NCBI RefSeq assembly: GCF_003634095.1
Contig: NZ_RBIR01000001.1
Location: forward strand, 310,001 to 374,000
From: Arthrobacter oryzae
Lineage (GTDB): Bacteria > Actinomycetota > Actinomycetes > Actinomycetales > Micrococcaceae
DNA length: 64,000 nt
Direction of reading: 5' to 3'
Shown one piece after another: positions 45,736-56,812 of this stretch. Made by a program: the position numbers and the translations under genes. The notes under the pieces are model-generated. The model searched no databases and had not been told where the DNA came from. It saw only the letters and a program-made list of their open reading frames with translations. The first letter of the stretch is position 1. Each line of letters opens with the position of its first letter.

Positions 45736-47543
45736 GCCCGGTCAACAGTGATGACTCCTCCGGTGATGCCCTGAGTGGCGCCGGCCGACCGCTGACGCGC
45801 AAAGAGATCAGGGCCCGGGAAAAGCTCCTGGCGACGCAGGGACACAACGTGATCCCGCCGCAGGCCTTTGAGACCGGACAGGACGATCCGGCGACGGCGC
45901 CTGCACCTGAGAGCGAGCTGCCGCAGGCCGCACCGGAACTCCCCGGAGTTGCCCCCGAGTTCCCCGATAACGCTCCGACTGTGCACGAGGATCATGAAGA
46001 ACCTGTGCACGACGTCGCCGCTGACGAAGCGCCGGCGCGCCATGACTTTACGCAGTTCACCCCCGTCCGCGACGACCTGGCCCACGAGGAGCCGGTCCGC
46101 GAAGAGCCCGTTCACGAAGAGCCCGTTCACGAAGAGCCCGTCCGCGCGGACCCCGCCCACGAGGAGCCGGTCAGTGAGGACCTGGCCCACGAGGAGCCGG
46201 TCCGCGAAGATATCGCCCGCGAGGACGCCGTCTACGCGATAGCGGGCCAGCACGGCTACGCAGCCGGCCACGAGGCGACCGCCCACGAGGCGACTGCCCA
46301 CGGCGCCGTCCAGCACGAGGGCTACGCACTGCACCCCCACGATCTGGGACAACAGGACGCGGCCCCCGATTTTTACGAGGACGCCAGCGACCCCCACGCC
46401 GCGGCGCAGCCGGTCGCCGAGTACCACGACGAACCGGGCCACGAACTGATGGCCGGAGCCAGCCGCTATGAAAAGGGTCCCTCCAAGAAGGTCCGGCGCC
46501 GGCGGCGCTTCCTGGCACTGGTGCTGACGCTGACCGTGTTCGTCGTAGCCGTGGCCGTGGGCGCACAGTTCCTCAAGCCCCTCCTGGGCGGGGACACCGT
46601 GGCCGACTATCCGGGCCCCGGGACCGGGGAGGTCACCATCACGGTCGAACCCGGAGCGGGGCCGAAGTCGGTGGCCACCGAGCTCGTATCCAAAAAGGTG
46701 GTGGCAAACGCGGACACGTTCCTCAAGGAGTTCGCCGCCTCCGGCGGAGCGCTCAGCCCGGGCACCTTCACGTTGCGCCAGGAAATGAAGAACTCCGATG
46801 CGGTGGACATCCTGCTCAACAAGGACAAGGGCAAGGTCATGTACTTTGCGCTGAGCGCCGGGCTGCGGGTCGGCGAATCCCTGCAGGCGATTTCCGAGGG
46901 GACCGGAATCTCGCTGGACACTTTGAAAGCGCTCAGTGATGCGCCCACGCAGTTCGGCCTCCCTGCCAAGGCCAAGAACCTGGAGGGCTACCTGGCCCCG
47001 GGGGAGTACCGCTTCCCGCTGGGATCTTCCGCCAAGGACATTCTGAAGAAGCTCGTCGGCAACACCCTGGACGAACTCAAGGCCCAGGGCGTCACCGACC
47101 CCGCGAAACAGTACGACATCGTGACCGTGGCCAGCATTGTCCAGGCCGAGGGCGGCCAGGCCGAATACGGTGATGTGGCCGGCGCCATTTACAACCGCCT
47201 CAAGCCCAACAACACCGAGACCAACGGGCTCATCCAGTCCGATGCCACAGTCACTTACGGATTGGGCATCCGGAGCTTCCACATCGATGAAAACCAGAAG
47301 GCCGACAAGTCGAACCCGTACAACACGTACGCCAACAAGGGCCTGCCCGCCGGACCGATCGGCTCGCCCGGCAAGACGGCCATCGACGCCGCCGCCAAGC
47401 CCAAGACCAACAACTACCTGTACTGGGTCACCATCAACCTGGACACCAAGGAGACCAAGTTCTCCAAGACCCTGGCTGAGCACCTCGGCTACGTGGCGCA
47501 GTACGACGCGTGGTGCCAGGCCAACCCGGGCCGCTGCGTATGA
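45732..47543 (+). CDS. mltG: Endolytic murein transglycosylase MltG with a long repeat-rich N-terminus
   Basis: MltG (603 aa) cuts nascent glycan strands in the cell wall. Residues 1-250 are cytoplasmic, acidic and His-rich, with repeats of the EEPVHEEPVR kind around 115-165. A membrane helix (FLALVLTLTVFVVAVAVG) follows KKVRRRRR near 255. The YceG/MltG domain has LEGYLAPGEYRFP, VASIVQAEGGQAEYG with the catalytic Glu, and PYNTYANKGLPAGPIGSPG. The N-terminus is far longer than in E. coli MltG (340 aa). GTG 45732 overlaps ruvX, and ATGA couples it to aroE. Confidence 0.93.
   Translation: MSPVNSDDSSGDALSGAGRPLTRKEIRAREKLLATQGHNVIPPQAFETGQDDPATAPAPESELPQAAPELPGVAPEFPDNAPTVHEDHEEPVHDVAADEAPARHDFTQFTPVRDDLAHEEPVREEPVHEEPVHEEPVRADPAHEEPVSEDLAHEEPVREDIAREDAVYAIAGQHGYAAGHEATAHEATAHGAVQHEGYALHPHDLGQQDAAPDFYEDASDPHAAAQPVAEYHDEPGHELMAGASRYEKGPSKKVRRRRRFLALVLTLTVFVVAVAVGAQFLKPLLGGDTVADYPGPGTGEVTITVEPGAGPKSVATELVSKKVVANADTFLKEFAASGGALSPGTFTLRQEMKNSDAVDILLNKDKGKVMYFALSAGLRVGESLQAISEGTGISLDTLKALSDAPTQFGLPAKAKNLEGYLAPGEYRFPLGSSAKDILKKLVGNTLDELKAQGVTDPAKQYDIVTVASIVQAEGGQAEYGDVAGAIYNRLKPNNTETNGLIQSDATVTYGLGIRSFHIDENQKADKSNPYNTYANKGLPAGPIGSPGKTAIDAAAKPKTNNYLYWVTINLDTKETKFSKTLAEHLGYVAQYDAWCQANPGRCV
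46081..46230 (+). repeat. 15/30-nt in-frame tandem repeats in mltG
   Basis: GAAGAGCCCGTTCAC is repeated exactly at 46101-46115 and 46116-46130, with a near copy at 46131-46145 and related CACGAGGAGCCGGTC units on both sides. All spacings are multiples of three, so the protein frame is kept. Confidence 0.8.
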
Positions 47544-48484
47544 CGCTTCGGGCGGCCGTGCTCGGGCATCCCATCAGCCATTCGAAGTCACCGGCGCTGC
47601 ACCGGGCCGCCTACGCCCACCTGGGCTTGGACATCGCCTATTCCGCCATCGACGTGACGGAGGCCGCGCTGCCCGGATTCATGCGGCAGGTCAGGGATGA
47701 AGCGCGCGCGGACGGGTCCTGGCGGGGGCTGTCGGTGACCATGCCGCTCAAGACCGCCATGGCGGCCGAAGTGGACGAGGTCCGGGGCGTGGCGCGTGCG
47801 CTCGGGGTCGTCAACACTGTCGCCTTCGAACCCGACGGAAACGGTGGTGGCCACAGCCGTTTGGTCGCGTACAACACCGACGTGGCCGGCATCGTCAATG
47901 CGCTCCGGCACGCGGGGGCGGTCACGGCGCCCACCGCAGCGGTCCTCGGCGGGGGCGGGACTGCGGCGGCTGCCGTCGCGGCCCTCAAGGAACTTGGTTC
48001 CGCGTCCGCGGACGTGTTCGTCCGCGATGTCAGCCGCGCAGCAGAGGCCCGCGCGGCCTCCGTGGCCGTTGGTCTGCCCATCCGCGTGTTGCCCCTGCAA
48101 GGCGCCGGAGCCGCCGTCGCGATGGCCGACGTCGTCATCTCCACTCTGCCGCCCCACGCGGCCGACGCGCTGGCCGGGGAGCTGGCAGGAGAAGTGAAAG
48201 CTAAGCCGTCAGGAGTGCTGTCTCCCGATGCCGGCGCGGCAGGTCTGCAGGAAAAAACCGGCGGCATCGCGGGCGTGCTGTTGGACGTCGCCTACGATCC
48301 GTGGCCCAGCCGGATTGCCGCCGTCTGGCAGGATGCCGGCGGTACCGTGGTCCCGGGACTTGAAATGCTCCTCTACCAGGCGGTGGAGCAAGTGCGGCAC
48401 TTCACCGGGCTGGGCGACGCCATGCCCGCCGGAGTCATAGATGTGATGTGTGACGCAGTCGGGGCGCCCCGACGGGTGTTCTAA
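47540..48484 (+). CDS. aroE: Shikimate dehydrogenase
   Basis: AroE (314 aa) reduces 3-dehydroshikimate with NADPH. It has the substrate site [17 protein letters not shown], the Lys in [10 protein letters not shown], the Asp in AYNTDVAGI and the Rossmann loop [10 protein letters not shown]. The family is usually 270-290 aa; extra length lies in a loop near the C-terminal third. ATG 47540 overlaps the mltG stop by 4 nt. aroC follows after 26 nt, starting the chorismate gene run. Confidence 0.92.
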   Translation: MTLRAAVLGHPISHSKSPALHRAAYAHLGLDIAYSAIDVTEAALPGFMRQVRDEARADGSWRGLSVTMPLKTAMAAEVDEVRGVARALGVVNTVAFEPDGNGGGHSRLVAYNTDVAGIVNALRHAGAVTAPTAAVLGGGGTAAAAVAALKELGSASADVFVRDVSRAAEARAASVAVGLPIRVLPLQGAGAAVAMADVVISTLPPHAADALAGELAGEVKAKPSGVLSPDAGAAGLQEKTGGIAGVLLDVAYDPWPSRIAAVWQDAGGTVVPGLEMLLYQAVEQVRHFTGLGDAMPAGVIDVMCDAVGAPRRVF

Positions 48485-48510
48485 GCTCCCGACGTGGCAG
48501 GATGGAATTT

Positions 48511-49709
48511 ATGTTGCGTTGGTTGACTGCCGGAGAATCCCATGGCCCGGCACTGGTCGGAATTATTGAAGGCGTGCCCGCCGGTGTGGAAGTCACCAGC
48601 GGCCACATCAGCGAGGCCCTGGCCCGCCGGCGGCTCGGCTACGGCCGCGGAGCGCGGATGAAATTCGAGCAGGACGTGGTCACAATCCTCGGCGGCGTCC
48701 GCCACGGCCTGACCCAGGGCGGCCCCGTCGCCATCCAGGTCGGCAACACCGAGTGGCCCAAGTGGGAACAGATCATGTCCTCCGATCCGGTCGATCCGGA
48801 AATCCTGGCCGACCAGGCCCGGAACGCTCCGCTCACCCGGCCCCGGCCCGGCCACGCCGACTTCACCGGCATGCAGAAATACGGCTTCGACGAGGCCCGT
48901 CCGGTCCTGGAGCGCGCCAGCGCCCGCGAGACGGCCACCAGGGTTGCCCTCGGCACGGTCGCCGCAGCGTTCCTCAAGCAGCTTGGAATCGAACTCGTCT
49001 CCCACACCGTGTCCATCGCAAGTGTGGCCGTACCGGAAGGCCGGCCGTTGCCGGTCCCGGACAACGTCCTGGCCCTCGACGCCGATCCGCTGCGCTGTTT
49101 CGACCGGGAAACCTCGGACGCGATGGTGGCCGAGGTCGACGTCGCGCACAAGGAAGGCGAAACCCTCGGGGGAGTCGTCGAGGTGCTGGCCTACGGCCTG
49201 CCGCCGGGACTTGGCAGCTACGTCCACTGGGACCGGCGCCTTGACTCGCGCCTGGCCGCGGCCCTCATGGGCATCCAGGCCATCAAGGGCGTTGAAGTCG
49301 GCGACGGCTTCCTCACGGCTGCCCGCCGCGGCTCGGCCGCCCACGACGAAATCGTCAAGGATTCGGACGGCAAGATCATCCGCACGTCCAACCGGGCAGG
49401 TGGGATCGAAGGCGGCATGAGCATCGGCGACGTCCTGCGCGTCCGCGCGGCCATGAAGCCGATCGCCACGGTGCCGCGCGCGCTCAAGACGGTGGACGTC
49501 AGCACGGGGGAGGCCGCCAAGGCCCACCACCAGCGCTCCGACGTCTGTGCGGTCCCGGCCGCCGGCGTGGTCGCCGAGGCCATGGTGGCCCTGGTCCTCG
49601 CCGAAGCGGTCACGGAAAAGTTCGGCGGCGACTCCGTGCAGGAGACCGCCCGCAACATCAAGGGTTACCTGGACAACATTCCGGCGGCCCTGGACTCGAT
49701 CGGCCACTA

Positions 49710-49710
<1 letters not shown>
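48511..49710 (+). CDS. aroC: Chorismate synthase
   Basis: AroC (399 aa) makes chorismate from EPSP using reduced FMN. The conserved opening [47 protein letters not shown] and the C-terminal [18 protein letters not shown] are all visible. ATG 48511 is preferred, since GGCAGGATGGA precedes it at a useful distance; ATG 48502 has the site directly abutting it. aroK begins within the stop codon (TAGTG). Confidence 0.96.
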
Positions 49711-51432
<1,722 letters not shown>

Positions 51433-51433
<1 letters not shown>

Positions 51434-51951
51434 TGAACATGGTCAAGGGCGGCACGAGCGAGTGGCCGGACGCGGGGTTTCCCGGGATCCGGATCAATCC
51501 GCGGAGCCTCATGCCCCAGATCGTCAACGAAGAGGTCATGGCCGAGGCGTTGGCGGCATCCACGGACCCCGGTGACCTGATCCTCGTCCGCCTCGTCGAA
51601 GGGCACGCGGCCGAGGCCGCCGAACTGCTCGCCGAGGCCCGGTACAAGGACCCGGACTCGCTGCGGCTGCGAATCTTCGAGGCGGACGTGCTCAGGGTTT
51701 CTAACCGCTTCGACCGCGCCGTCGAGGTCTTCCGTCAGCTCCTCGCAGAAACCCAGGGCACCCTGGAAGAGGCCGCCGTCCGCCAGCACCTGGGCCGGTC
51801 CTACTTCGCTGGCGGCAACGTGGGCGCCGCCGTCGAGTCCTTCGCGAAGGCCCTCGACCTGCGCGTGGCCGGCTCCGCGGACGCCGCGCTCATTTACGCC
51901 TCGGCGGTGGCCCTGCAGCGCGCCCGGGAAGTGCTGGAACAGCAGTCCTGA
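51433..51951 (+). CDS. Tetratricopeptide-like protein of unknown function, 172 aa
   Basis: No enzyme motif is visible. Residues about 45-165 form paired helices with TPR-like spacing (HAAEAAELLAEARYKDPDSLRLRIFEADVLR, FDRAVEVFRQLLAE, QHLGRSYFAGGNVGAAVESFAKALDL), so it probably serves as a protein-binding scaffold. ATG 51433 overlaps the aroB TGA; ATG 51439 is an alternative. Its coupling to aroB suggests co-expression with the chorismate genes, but no direct role can be read. Confidence 0.75.
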
Positions 51952-51983
51952 ACCGCCGTCAGCCAGCGTTGCCCGGGAACCGG

Positions 51984-51989
51984 TAGAAT
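51984..51989 (+). promoter_or_regulatory. -10 element upstream of efp
   Basis: TAGAAT lies in CCGGTAGAATAGAA, 117 bp before the efp GTG. No convincing -35 is found at 16-18 bp. The 155-bp gap after the TPR-like gene is a likely place for a promoter serving efp-nusB. Confidence 0.4.
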
Positions 51990-52106
51990 AGAACTTGGAT
52001 TTTTGACAAACACGCGCTGGCGGCCCGATTGGCATGCCGGCCCGGCATATGACGTCAGGCCGATAGCACCGGCCCGATGGAACCAGATAGAAACGAAGAG
52101 GATACT

Positions 52107-52670
52107 GTGGCAACCACAAACGACATCAAGAACGGCACCGTCCTCAAGCTTGAGGGCCAGCTTTGGAACATCATCGAGTTCCAGCACGTCAAGCCGGGCA
52201 AGGGTGGCGCGTTCGTGCGCACCAAGATGCGCAACGTGATGTCCGGCAAAGTGGTCGACAAGACCTTCAACGCCGGACTGAAAATCGAGACCGCCACGGT
52301 GGACCGCCGCGACTACCAGTACCTGTACCAGGACGGCGCCGACTTCGTCTTCATGGATACCTCGGACTTCGACCAGCTCACGGTCTCCGCCGCCACCGTC
52401 GGCGACGCCACCAATTTCATGCTTGAGAACCAGATGGTCAACATCGCCATCCATGAGGGCAACCCGCTCTACATCGAACTGCCCCCGAGCGTCGTTCTCG
52501 AGATCACCTACACGGAGCCGGGCCTGCAGGGCGACCGCTCCTCGGCCGGCACCAAGCCTGCCACCCTCGAAACCGGCTACGAGATCCAGGTGCCGCTGTT
52601 TGTCGAGAACAACACCAAGGTCAAGGTCGACACCCGCGACGGCAGCTACCTCGGCCGGGTCAACGACTAG
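52107..52670 (+). CDS. efp: Translation elongation factor P
   Basis: EF-P (187 aa) relieves ribosomes stalled at proline runs. Three beta-barrel domains are present. The loop that reaches the peptidyl-transferase centre reads [10 protein letters not shown] with Lys32 at its tip, the form described in actinobacteria where the lysine is thought to act unmodified. No modification gene (epmA-like) is seen nearby. GTG 52107 follows AGAGGA; the frame is open to 52077 but lacks support. nusB starts within the stop codon. Confidence 0.96.
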   Translation: MATTNDIKNGTVLKLEGQLWNIIEFQHVKPGKGGAFVRTKMRNVMSGKVVDKTFNAGLKIETATVDRRDYQYLYQDGADFVFMDTSDFDQLTVSAATVGDATNFMLENQMVNIAIHEGNPLYIELPPSVVLEITYTEPGLQGDRSSAGTKPATLETGYEIQVPLFVENNTKVKVDTRDGSYLGRVND

Positions 52671-53080
52671 TGAGTGCCCGCGGTAAGGCCCGGAACCGGG
52701 CCCTGGATGTTCTCTTCGAGGCAGAGCAGCGCTCCGCTTCGGCGTTCGATGTACTGAAGTCGCGTCGGGAGCAGACCGACCAGATCGTCAACCCCTACAC
52801 CCTCGAAATCGTCGAAGGCGTGGTGTCCCACCAGGCCGCGATCGACGAGTTCCTGGAGACTTATTCGCAGGGCTGGACCCTGGAGCGCATGCCCTCCGTG
52901 GACCGCATCATCCTGCGAATCGGCACCTGGGAACTGCTCTACAACGACGACGTCCCGGATGGCGTGGCGGTCAGTGAGGCCGTGGCCCTGGCCAAGACGC
53001 TCTCCACGGACGAGTCGCCGTCGTTCATCAACGGCCTGCTCGGCCGGCTGCAGCAGCTGAAGCCCTCGCTGCTGGCCTGA
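52670..53080 (+). CDS. nusB: Transcription antitermination factor NusB
   Basis: NusB (136 aa) binds boxA RNA with S10 in rRNA transcription. The all-helical fold shows RNRALDVLFEAEQR at the start and PSVDRIILRIGTWELLYNDDVPDGVAVSEAVALAK, then FINGLLGRL near the end. The GTG start shares its G with the efp TAG stop. A classic terminator ends this transcript before the pyr operon. Confidence 0.95.
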   Translation: MSARGKARNRALDVLFEAEQRSASAFDVLKSRREQTDQIVNPYTLEIVEGVVSHQAAIDEFLETYSQGWTLERMPSVDRIILRIGTWELLYNDDVPDGVAVSEAVALAKTLSTDESPSFINGLLGRLQQLKPSLLA

Positions 53081-53103
53081 GCCCGTTCAGCACCAGCTTC
53101 ACC

Positions 53104-53143
53104 AAAGGACCGCCCCCGCCGCATGGCAGGGGCGGTCCTTTTT
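53104..53143 (+). terminator. Intrinsic terminator after nusB
   Basis: A 17-bp GC-rich stem (53104-53120 with 53125-53141, one mismatch) around GCAT is followed by a run of T. It cleanly separates efp-nusB from pyrR. Confidence 0.93.
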
Positions 53144-53247
53144 GCATGCCTTCCGTCCGAACTCTTCTGTGACGTAGAACGCCCGGCCAGGGACCGGACC
53201 CCGGGTGCCGCTGTGGTAATTTGAAAGAGCAAATAATCCTTTTTTAA

Positions 53248-53274
53248 TTCCGTCCCGTGAGGCGGGGAAAGGGG
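53248..53274 (+). promoter_or_regulatory. PyrR-binding RNA hairpin beside the pyrR ribosome-binding site
   Basis: GTCCCGTGAGGC at 53252-53263 matches the conserved PyrR-binding RNA pattern (R-U-C-C-N-G-N-G-A-G-G-Y). It forms a stem capped by the hexaloop CCGUGA (53255-53260) and extended below by TTCC against GGGG. The stem ends 3 nt before the Shine-Dalgarno GGGGAG (53271). This arrangement suggests that UMP-bound PyrR blocks translation of the operon, as reported for mycobacteria. Confidence 0.75.
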
Positions 53275-53283
53275 AGACGAGCT

Positions 53284-53883
53284 TTGACTTCAGTGCCTTC
53301 AGCACCGCGTCCTGCGACGGTTGTGCTCACCCGGGTTGTCCTCAACCAGGCTGACATCGACCGTGCGCTTACTCGTATCGCCCATGAAATTCTCGAGGCC
53401 AACAAGGGCTCCCAGGACCTCGTCCTGTTGGGCATTCCCCGCCGGGGCTATCCCCTGGCTGTGCGCCTCGCCGCTAAGATCGCCGCCGCGGATCCCACCG
53501 TTGACGCCGCCGCGATCGTCGGCCAGCTCGACGTCACGATGTTCCGCGACGACCTCTCGCACCAGCCCACGCGCCCGCCGTACCCCACCCAGCTGCCGCG
53601 CACCGGGATCGACAACAAAGTGGTTGTGCTGATCGACGACGTACTCTACTCGGGCCGGACCATCCGCGCGGCCCTGGATGCCCTTATCGACCTCGGACGC
53701 CCCCGGATCGTCCGCCTGGCGGTCCTGATTGACCGCGGCCACCGGGAATTGCCGATCCGCGCGGACCACGTGGGCAAGAACCTGCCCACCTCGTCATCGG
53801 AAAAGGTCCGCGTCCGGCTTGAGGAAACCGACTCCGTAGACGGCGTCCCCGTCAACGAAGTGGTCATCGAGGCCACCGCATGA
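53284..53883 (+). CDS. pyrR: Bifunctional pyr operon regulator/uracil phosphoribosyltransferase
   Basis: PyrR (199 aa) binds pyr mRNA when UMP is high and also has UPRTase activity. It has a type I PRT fold with the PRPP loop [19 protein letters not shown] near 115-133, [18 protein letters not shown] and a basic RNA-binding face. TTG 53284 lies 9 nt after GGGGAG; the frame upstream to 53257 runs through the hairpin and is rejected. It is the first gene of the pyr operon and overlaps pyrB by 4 nt. Confidence 0.94.
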   Translation: MTSVPSAPRPATVVLTRVVLNQADIDRALTRIAHEILEANKGSQDLVLLGIPRRGYPLAVRLAAKIAAADPTVDAAAIVGQLDVTMFRDDLSHQPTRPPYPTQLPRTGIDNKVVVLIDDVLYSGRTIRAALDALIDLGRPRIVRLAVLIDRGHRELPIRADHVGKNLPTSSSEKVRVRLEETDSVDGVPVNEVVIEATA

Positions 53884-54908
53884 GGCACCTGCTCTCCACC
53901 GAAGACTTGAGCCTGCAGAACGCCATCCGCATCCTCGACACTGCCGAGGAAATGGCAGCCGTGGGGGAGCGTGAGGTGAAGAAACTGCCTGCCCTGCGCG
54001 GCCGCACCGTGGTCAACCTCTTCTTCGAAGACTCCACCCGTACCCGTATTTCCTTCGAGGCCGCAGCGAAGCGGCTCTCCGCCGACGTCATCAACTTCGC
54101 CGCGAAGGGCTCCTCCGTCTCCAAGGGAGAGTCGCTCAAGGACACCGCCCAGACGCTGGCGGCCATGGGAGCCGACGCCGTCGTGATCCGGCACTGGGCC
54201 TCCGGCGCCCCGCACCGGCTCGCCGCGACCGACTGGATCGACGCCGCCGTCATCAACGCCGGCGACGGCACCCACGAACACCCCACCCAGGCCCTGCTGG
54301 ACGCCTTCACCATGCGCCGGCACTGGGCCAAGCTCGCCGGCATCCCCTCCACGGGGGCCGATCTGCAGGGGATGCGCGTCGCAATCGCCGGCGACGTCCT
54401 GCACTCGCGGGTGGCACGCTCCAACGTCTGGCTGCTGCGCACCCTGGGCGCCGAGGTCACGCTCGTCGCGCCTCCCACCCTGCTGCCCATCGGCGTCGAA
54501 AAATGGCCCTGCACGGTCAGCTTCGACCTCGACGAAACCCTCGCCAAGGGGGTGGACGCGATGATGATGCTCAGGGTCCAGGGCGAACGGATGAACGCAT
54601 CCTTCTTCCCCACCACCCGGGAATACTCACGCCGCTGGGGCTTCGATGACAACCGGCTCCGCGCCCTGGACACCCTGGGGCTCAAAGACACCATCATCAT
54701 GCACCCCGGCCCCATGAACCGCGGCCTGGAAATATCCTCGGCCGCGGCGGACTCGCCCCGCTCCACCGTCCTGGCGCAGGTCCGCAACGGCGTCTCCATC
54801 CGGATGGCAGCGCTGTACCTGCTGCTCTCCGGGGAGACCCGGGAACCGGCCGCCTCCTCCCACGCCGCCAATCCGAACGCCACCTATTCCCACCAGGAGA
54901 GCCACTGA
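53880..54908 (+). CDS. pyrB: Aspartate carbamoyltransferase catalytic subunit
   Basis: ATCase (342 aa) joins carbamoyl phosphate to aspartate. The carbamoyl-phosphate site is [13 protein letters not shown], followed by [25 protein letters not shown] and the C-terminal [11 protein letters not shown]. No pyrI regulatory gene is present, as expected for actinobacteria. The start ATGA overlaps pyrR, and the final base is shared with the pyrC start, so translation through the operon is tightly coupled. Confidence 0.96.
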   Translation: MRHLLSTEDLSLQNAIRILDTAEEMAAVGEREVKKLPALRGRTVVNLFFEDSTRTRISFEAAAKRLSADVINFAAKGSSVSKGESLKDTAQTLAAMGADAVVIRHWASGAPHRLAATDWIDAAVINAGDGTHEHPTQALLDAFTMRRHWAKLAGIPSTGADLQGMRVAIAGDVLHSRVARSNVWLLRTLGAEVTLVAPPTLLPIGVEKWPCTVSFDLDETLAKGVDAMMMLRVQGERMNASFFPTTREYSRRWGFDDNRLRALDTLGLKDTIIMHPGPMNRGLEISSAAADSPRSTVLAQVRNGVSIRMAALYLLLSGETREPAASSHAANPNATYSHQESH

Positions 54909-56290
54909 TGGCCGAACAGCAACAGCATGCAAGCAACAGCGGCGCCTACCTCATCCGCGGTGCCGCGATCCTGGGCGGAGCAGCCGAGGACCTCCTGATC
55001 CGCGACGGCATTATCGCCGCCCGCGGCCCGCACCTGGACGCCGACGGCGTCGGGGTGGGGGACGCGACAGTCATTGAGGCCGCCGGACTCGTGGCGCTGC
55101 CCGGCATGGTGGACATCCACACGCACCTGCGCGAGCCCGGCCGCGAAGATGCCGAGACCGTGGAAACCGGCACGCGTGCCGCCGCCCTGGGCGGTTACAC
55201 GGCCGTCCACGCGATGGCCAACAGCACGCCTGTGGCGGACACCGCCGGCGTCGTCGAACAGGTCCTCACGCTGGGCCGGGCCGCCGGCTGGGTGGACGTC
55301 CGCCCGGTGGGTGCCGTCACCGTGGGCCTTGCGGGGGAGCAGCTCGCCGAACTCGGCGCCATGGCCGACTCCCGCGCCCGGGTGCGGGTCTTTTCCGACG
55401 ACGGCATCTGCGTGCACGACCCCGTGCTGATGCGCCGCGCGCTTGAATACGTCAAGGCGTTCGACGGCGTCGTCGCCCAGCATGCGCAGGAACCGCGCCT
55501 CACCGCCGGCGCCCAGATGAACGAGGGCGAGGTCTCCGCCGTCCTCGGCCTTGCCGGCTGGCCCGCCGTCGCCGAGGAAAGCATCATCGCCCGCGACGTT
55601 CTGCTGGCCCAGCATGTCGGTTCCCGCCTTCACGTATGCCACGTTTCCACGGCCGGGTCGGTGGAGATCATCCGCTGGGCCAAGTCCCGCGGCGTCAACG
55701 TCACGGCCGAGGTCACCCCGCACCACCTGTGGCTCACCGATGAGCTGGCCCGCAGCTACGACCCCGTCTACAAGGTCAACCCGCCGCTGCGCACCGACGC
55801 CGATGTCCAGGCCCTGCGAGCGGCGCTGGCCGACGGCACGATCGACGTCGTCGGTACCGACCATGCGCCGCACCCGAGCGAGCACAAGGAATGCGAGTGG
55901 GCGCAGGCCGCCATGGGCATGACCGGCCTGGAAACGGCGCTGTCCGTGGTCCAGCACACCATGATTGAAACCGGGCTGATGGGCTGGGCCGACTTTGCCC
56001 GCGTGACCTCCACCGCACCGGCCGGCATCGGCCGGCTCCAGGACCAGGGCCGCCCGCTCGAGGCCGGCGAACCCGCCAACGTCATACTCGTAGACCCGGC
56101 TGCGCGCTGGACCGTGGACCCTTCTAAGATGGCAACCATGGGCCGTAACTCTCCGTTTGCCGGCCGGGAACTCCCCGGCAGGGTGGTGGCGACGTTCTTC
56201 AAGGGCCACCCGACCGTCCTCGACGGCACACTCAATACCCCGTACCGGTGGCCGGACGACGCCGCGGACGCCCCGGCGGTTCGGTCCTGA
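54908..56290 (+). CDS. pyrC: Dihydroorotase
   Basis: DHOase (460 aa, class I) cyclises carbamoyl aspartate. Metal ligands are visible in VDIHTHLREPG (HxH), CHVST (the second His group), VTPHHLWLT and the Asp of GTDHAPHP. The length is at the upper end for the class, with a short extension at both termini. It shares one base with pyrB and one with the next gene. pyrD and pyrE are not in the window. Confidence 0.96.
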   Translation: MAEQQQHASNSGAYLIRGAAILGGAAEDLLIRDGIIAARGPHLDADGVGVGDATVIEAAGLVALPGMVDIHTHLREPGREDAETVETGTRAAALGGYTAVHAMANSTPVADTAGVVEQVLTLGRAAGWVDVRPVGAVTVGLAGEQLAELGAMADSRARVRVFSDDGICVHDPVLMRRALEYVKAFDGVVAQHAQEPRLTAGAQMNEGEVSAVLGLAGWPAVAEESIIARDVLLAQHVGSRLHVCHVSTAGSVEIIRWAKSRGVNVTAEVTPHHLWLTDELARSYDPVYKVNPPLRTDADVQALRAALADGTIDVVGTDHAPHPSEHKECEWAQAAMGMTGLETALSVVQHTMIETGLMGWADFARVTSTAPAGIGRLQDQGRPLEAGEPANVILVDPAARWTVDPSKMATMGRNSPFAGRELPGRVVATFFKGHPTVLDGTLNTPYRWPDDAADAPAVRS

Positions 56291-56808
56291 TGGTCAAGGA
56301 CCTTTCCCTGCTCCTCACACTGGTCCTGGTTGGCGTCGCGCTGGCGCTGATCTGGCTCGGCTGGCGCAACCGCCTGCGCCGCCAGTCCGACGTCGAGCCC
56401 CTTCCCGGGGTCCCCGCCGAACTCGGTGCCCCGCTTGCTGAGGCCGACGGCCAGTACGTTGCCTCCACCACCGCCGGCGACTGGCTGGACCGGATCGCCG
56501 TCCAGAACCTGGGCATCCGCACCAACGCCGGGCTCAGCGTGTACCCGGAAGGGGCGCTGTTCGAGCGCGCAGGCGCCGGCCCCGTGTTCATCCCGGCCGG
56601 AGCGCTGACCGGCGTGCGCCTGGAAAGCGGCATGGCCGGAAAGTTCGTGGAAAAGGACGGCCTGCTGGTGCTCAGCTGGATGCTTGGCTCGCACGAGCTG
56701 GACACCGGCTTCCGGACCCGCCGTGCCGAGGACAAGGACCTGCTCCTGGCCACCCTCCAAGATTTGATCTCCGCAGCCCCTCAGGCAGAAGCCGATAGTG
56801 GAAAGTAA
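56290..56808 (+). CDS. PH-like domain membrane protein inside the pyr operon
   Basis: This 172-aa protein has one N-terminal membrane helix ([21 protein letters not shown]) and a soluble domain of strands ([32 protein letters not shown]... [17 protein letters not shown]) resembling a bacterial PH-like fold. A comparable small membrane protein occupies the same position in M. tuberculosis (Rv1382). Function unknown; its position between pyrC and carA suggests a link to pyrimidine synthesis or merely a frozen order. ATG 56290 is preferred over the upstream frame, which runs inside pyrC. Confidence 0.8.
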   Translation: MVKDLSLLLTLVLVGVALALIWLGWRNRLRRQSDVEPLPGVPAELGAPLAEADGQYVASTTAGDWLDRIAVQNLGIRTNAGLSVYPEGALFERAGAGPVFIPAGALTGVRLESGMAGKFVEKDGLLVLSWMLGSHELDTGFRTRRAEDKDLLLATLQDLISAAPQAEADSGK

Positions 56809-56812
56809 AGAC

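Noticed and set aside
46081-46230. Possible CRISPR array
   Set aside because: The units are short in-frame tandem copies without spacers and lie within mltG.
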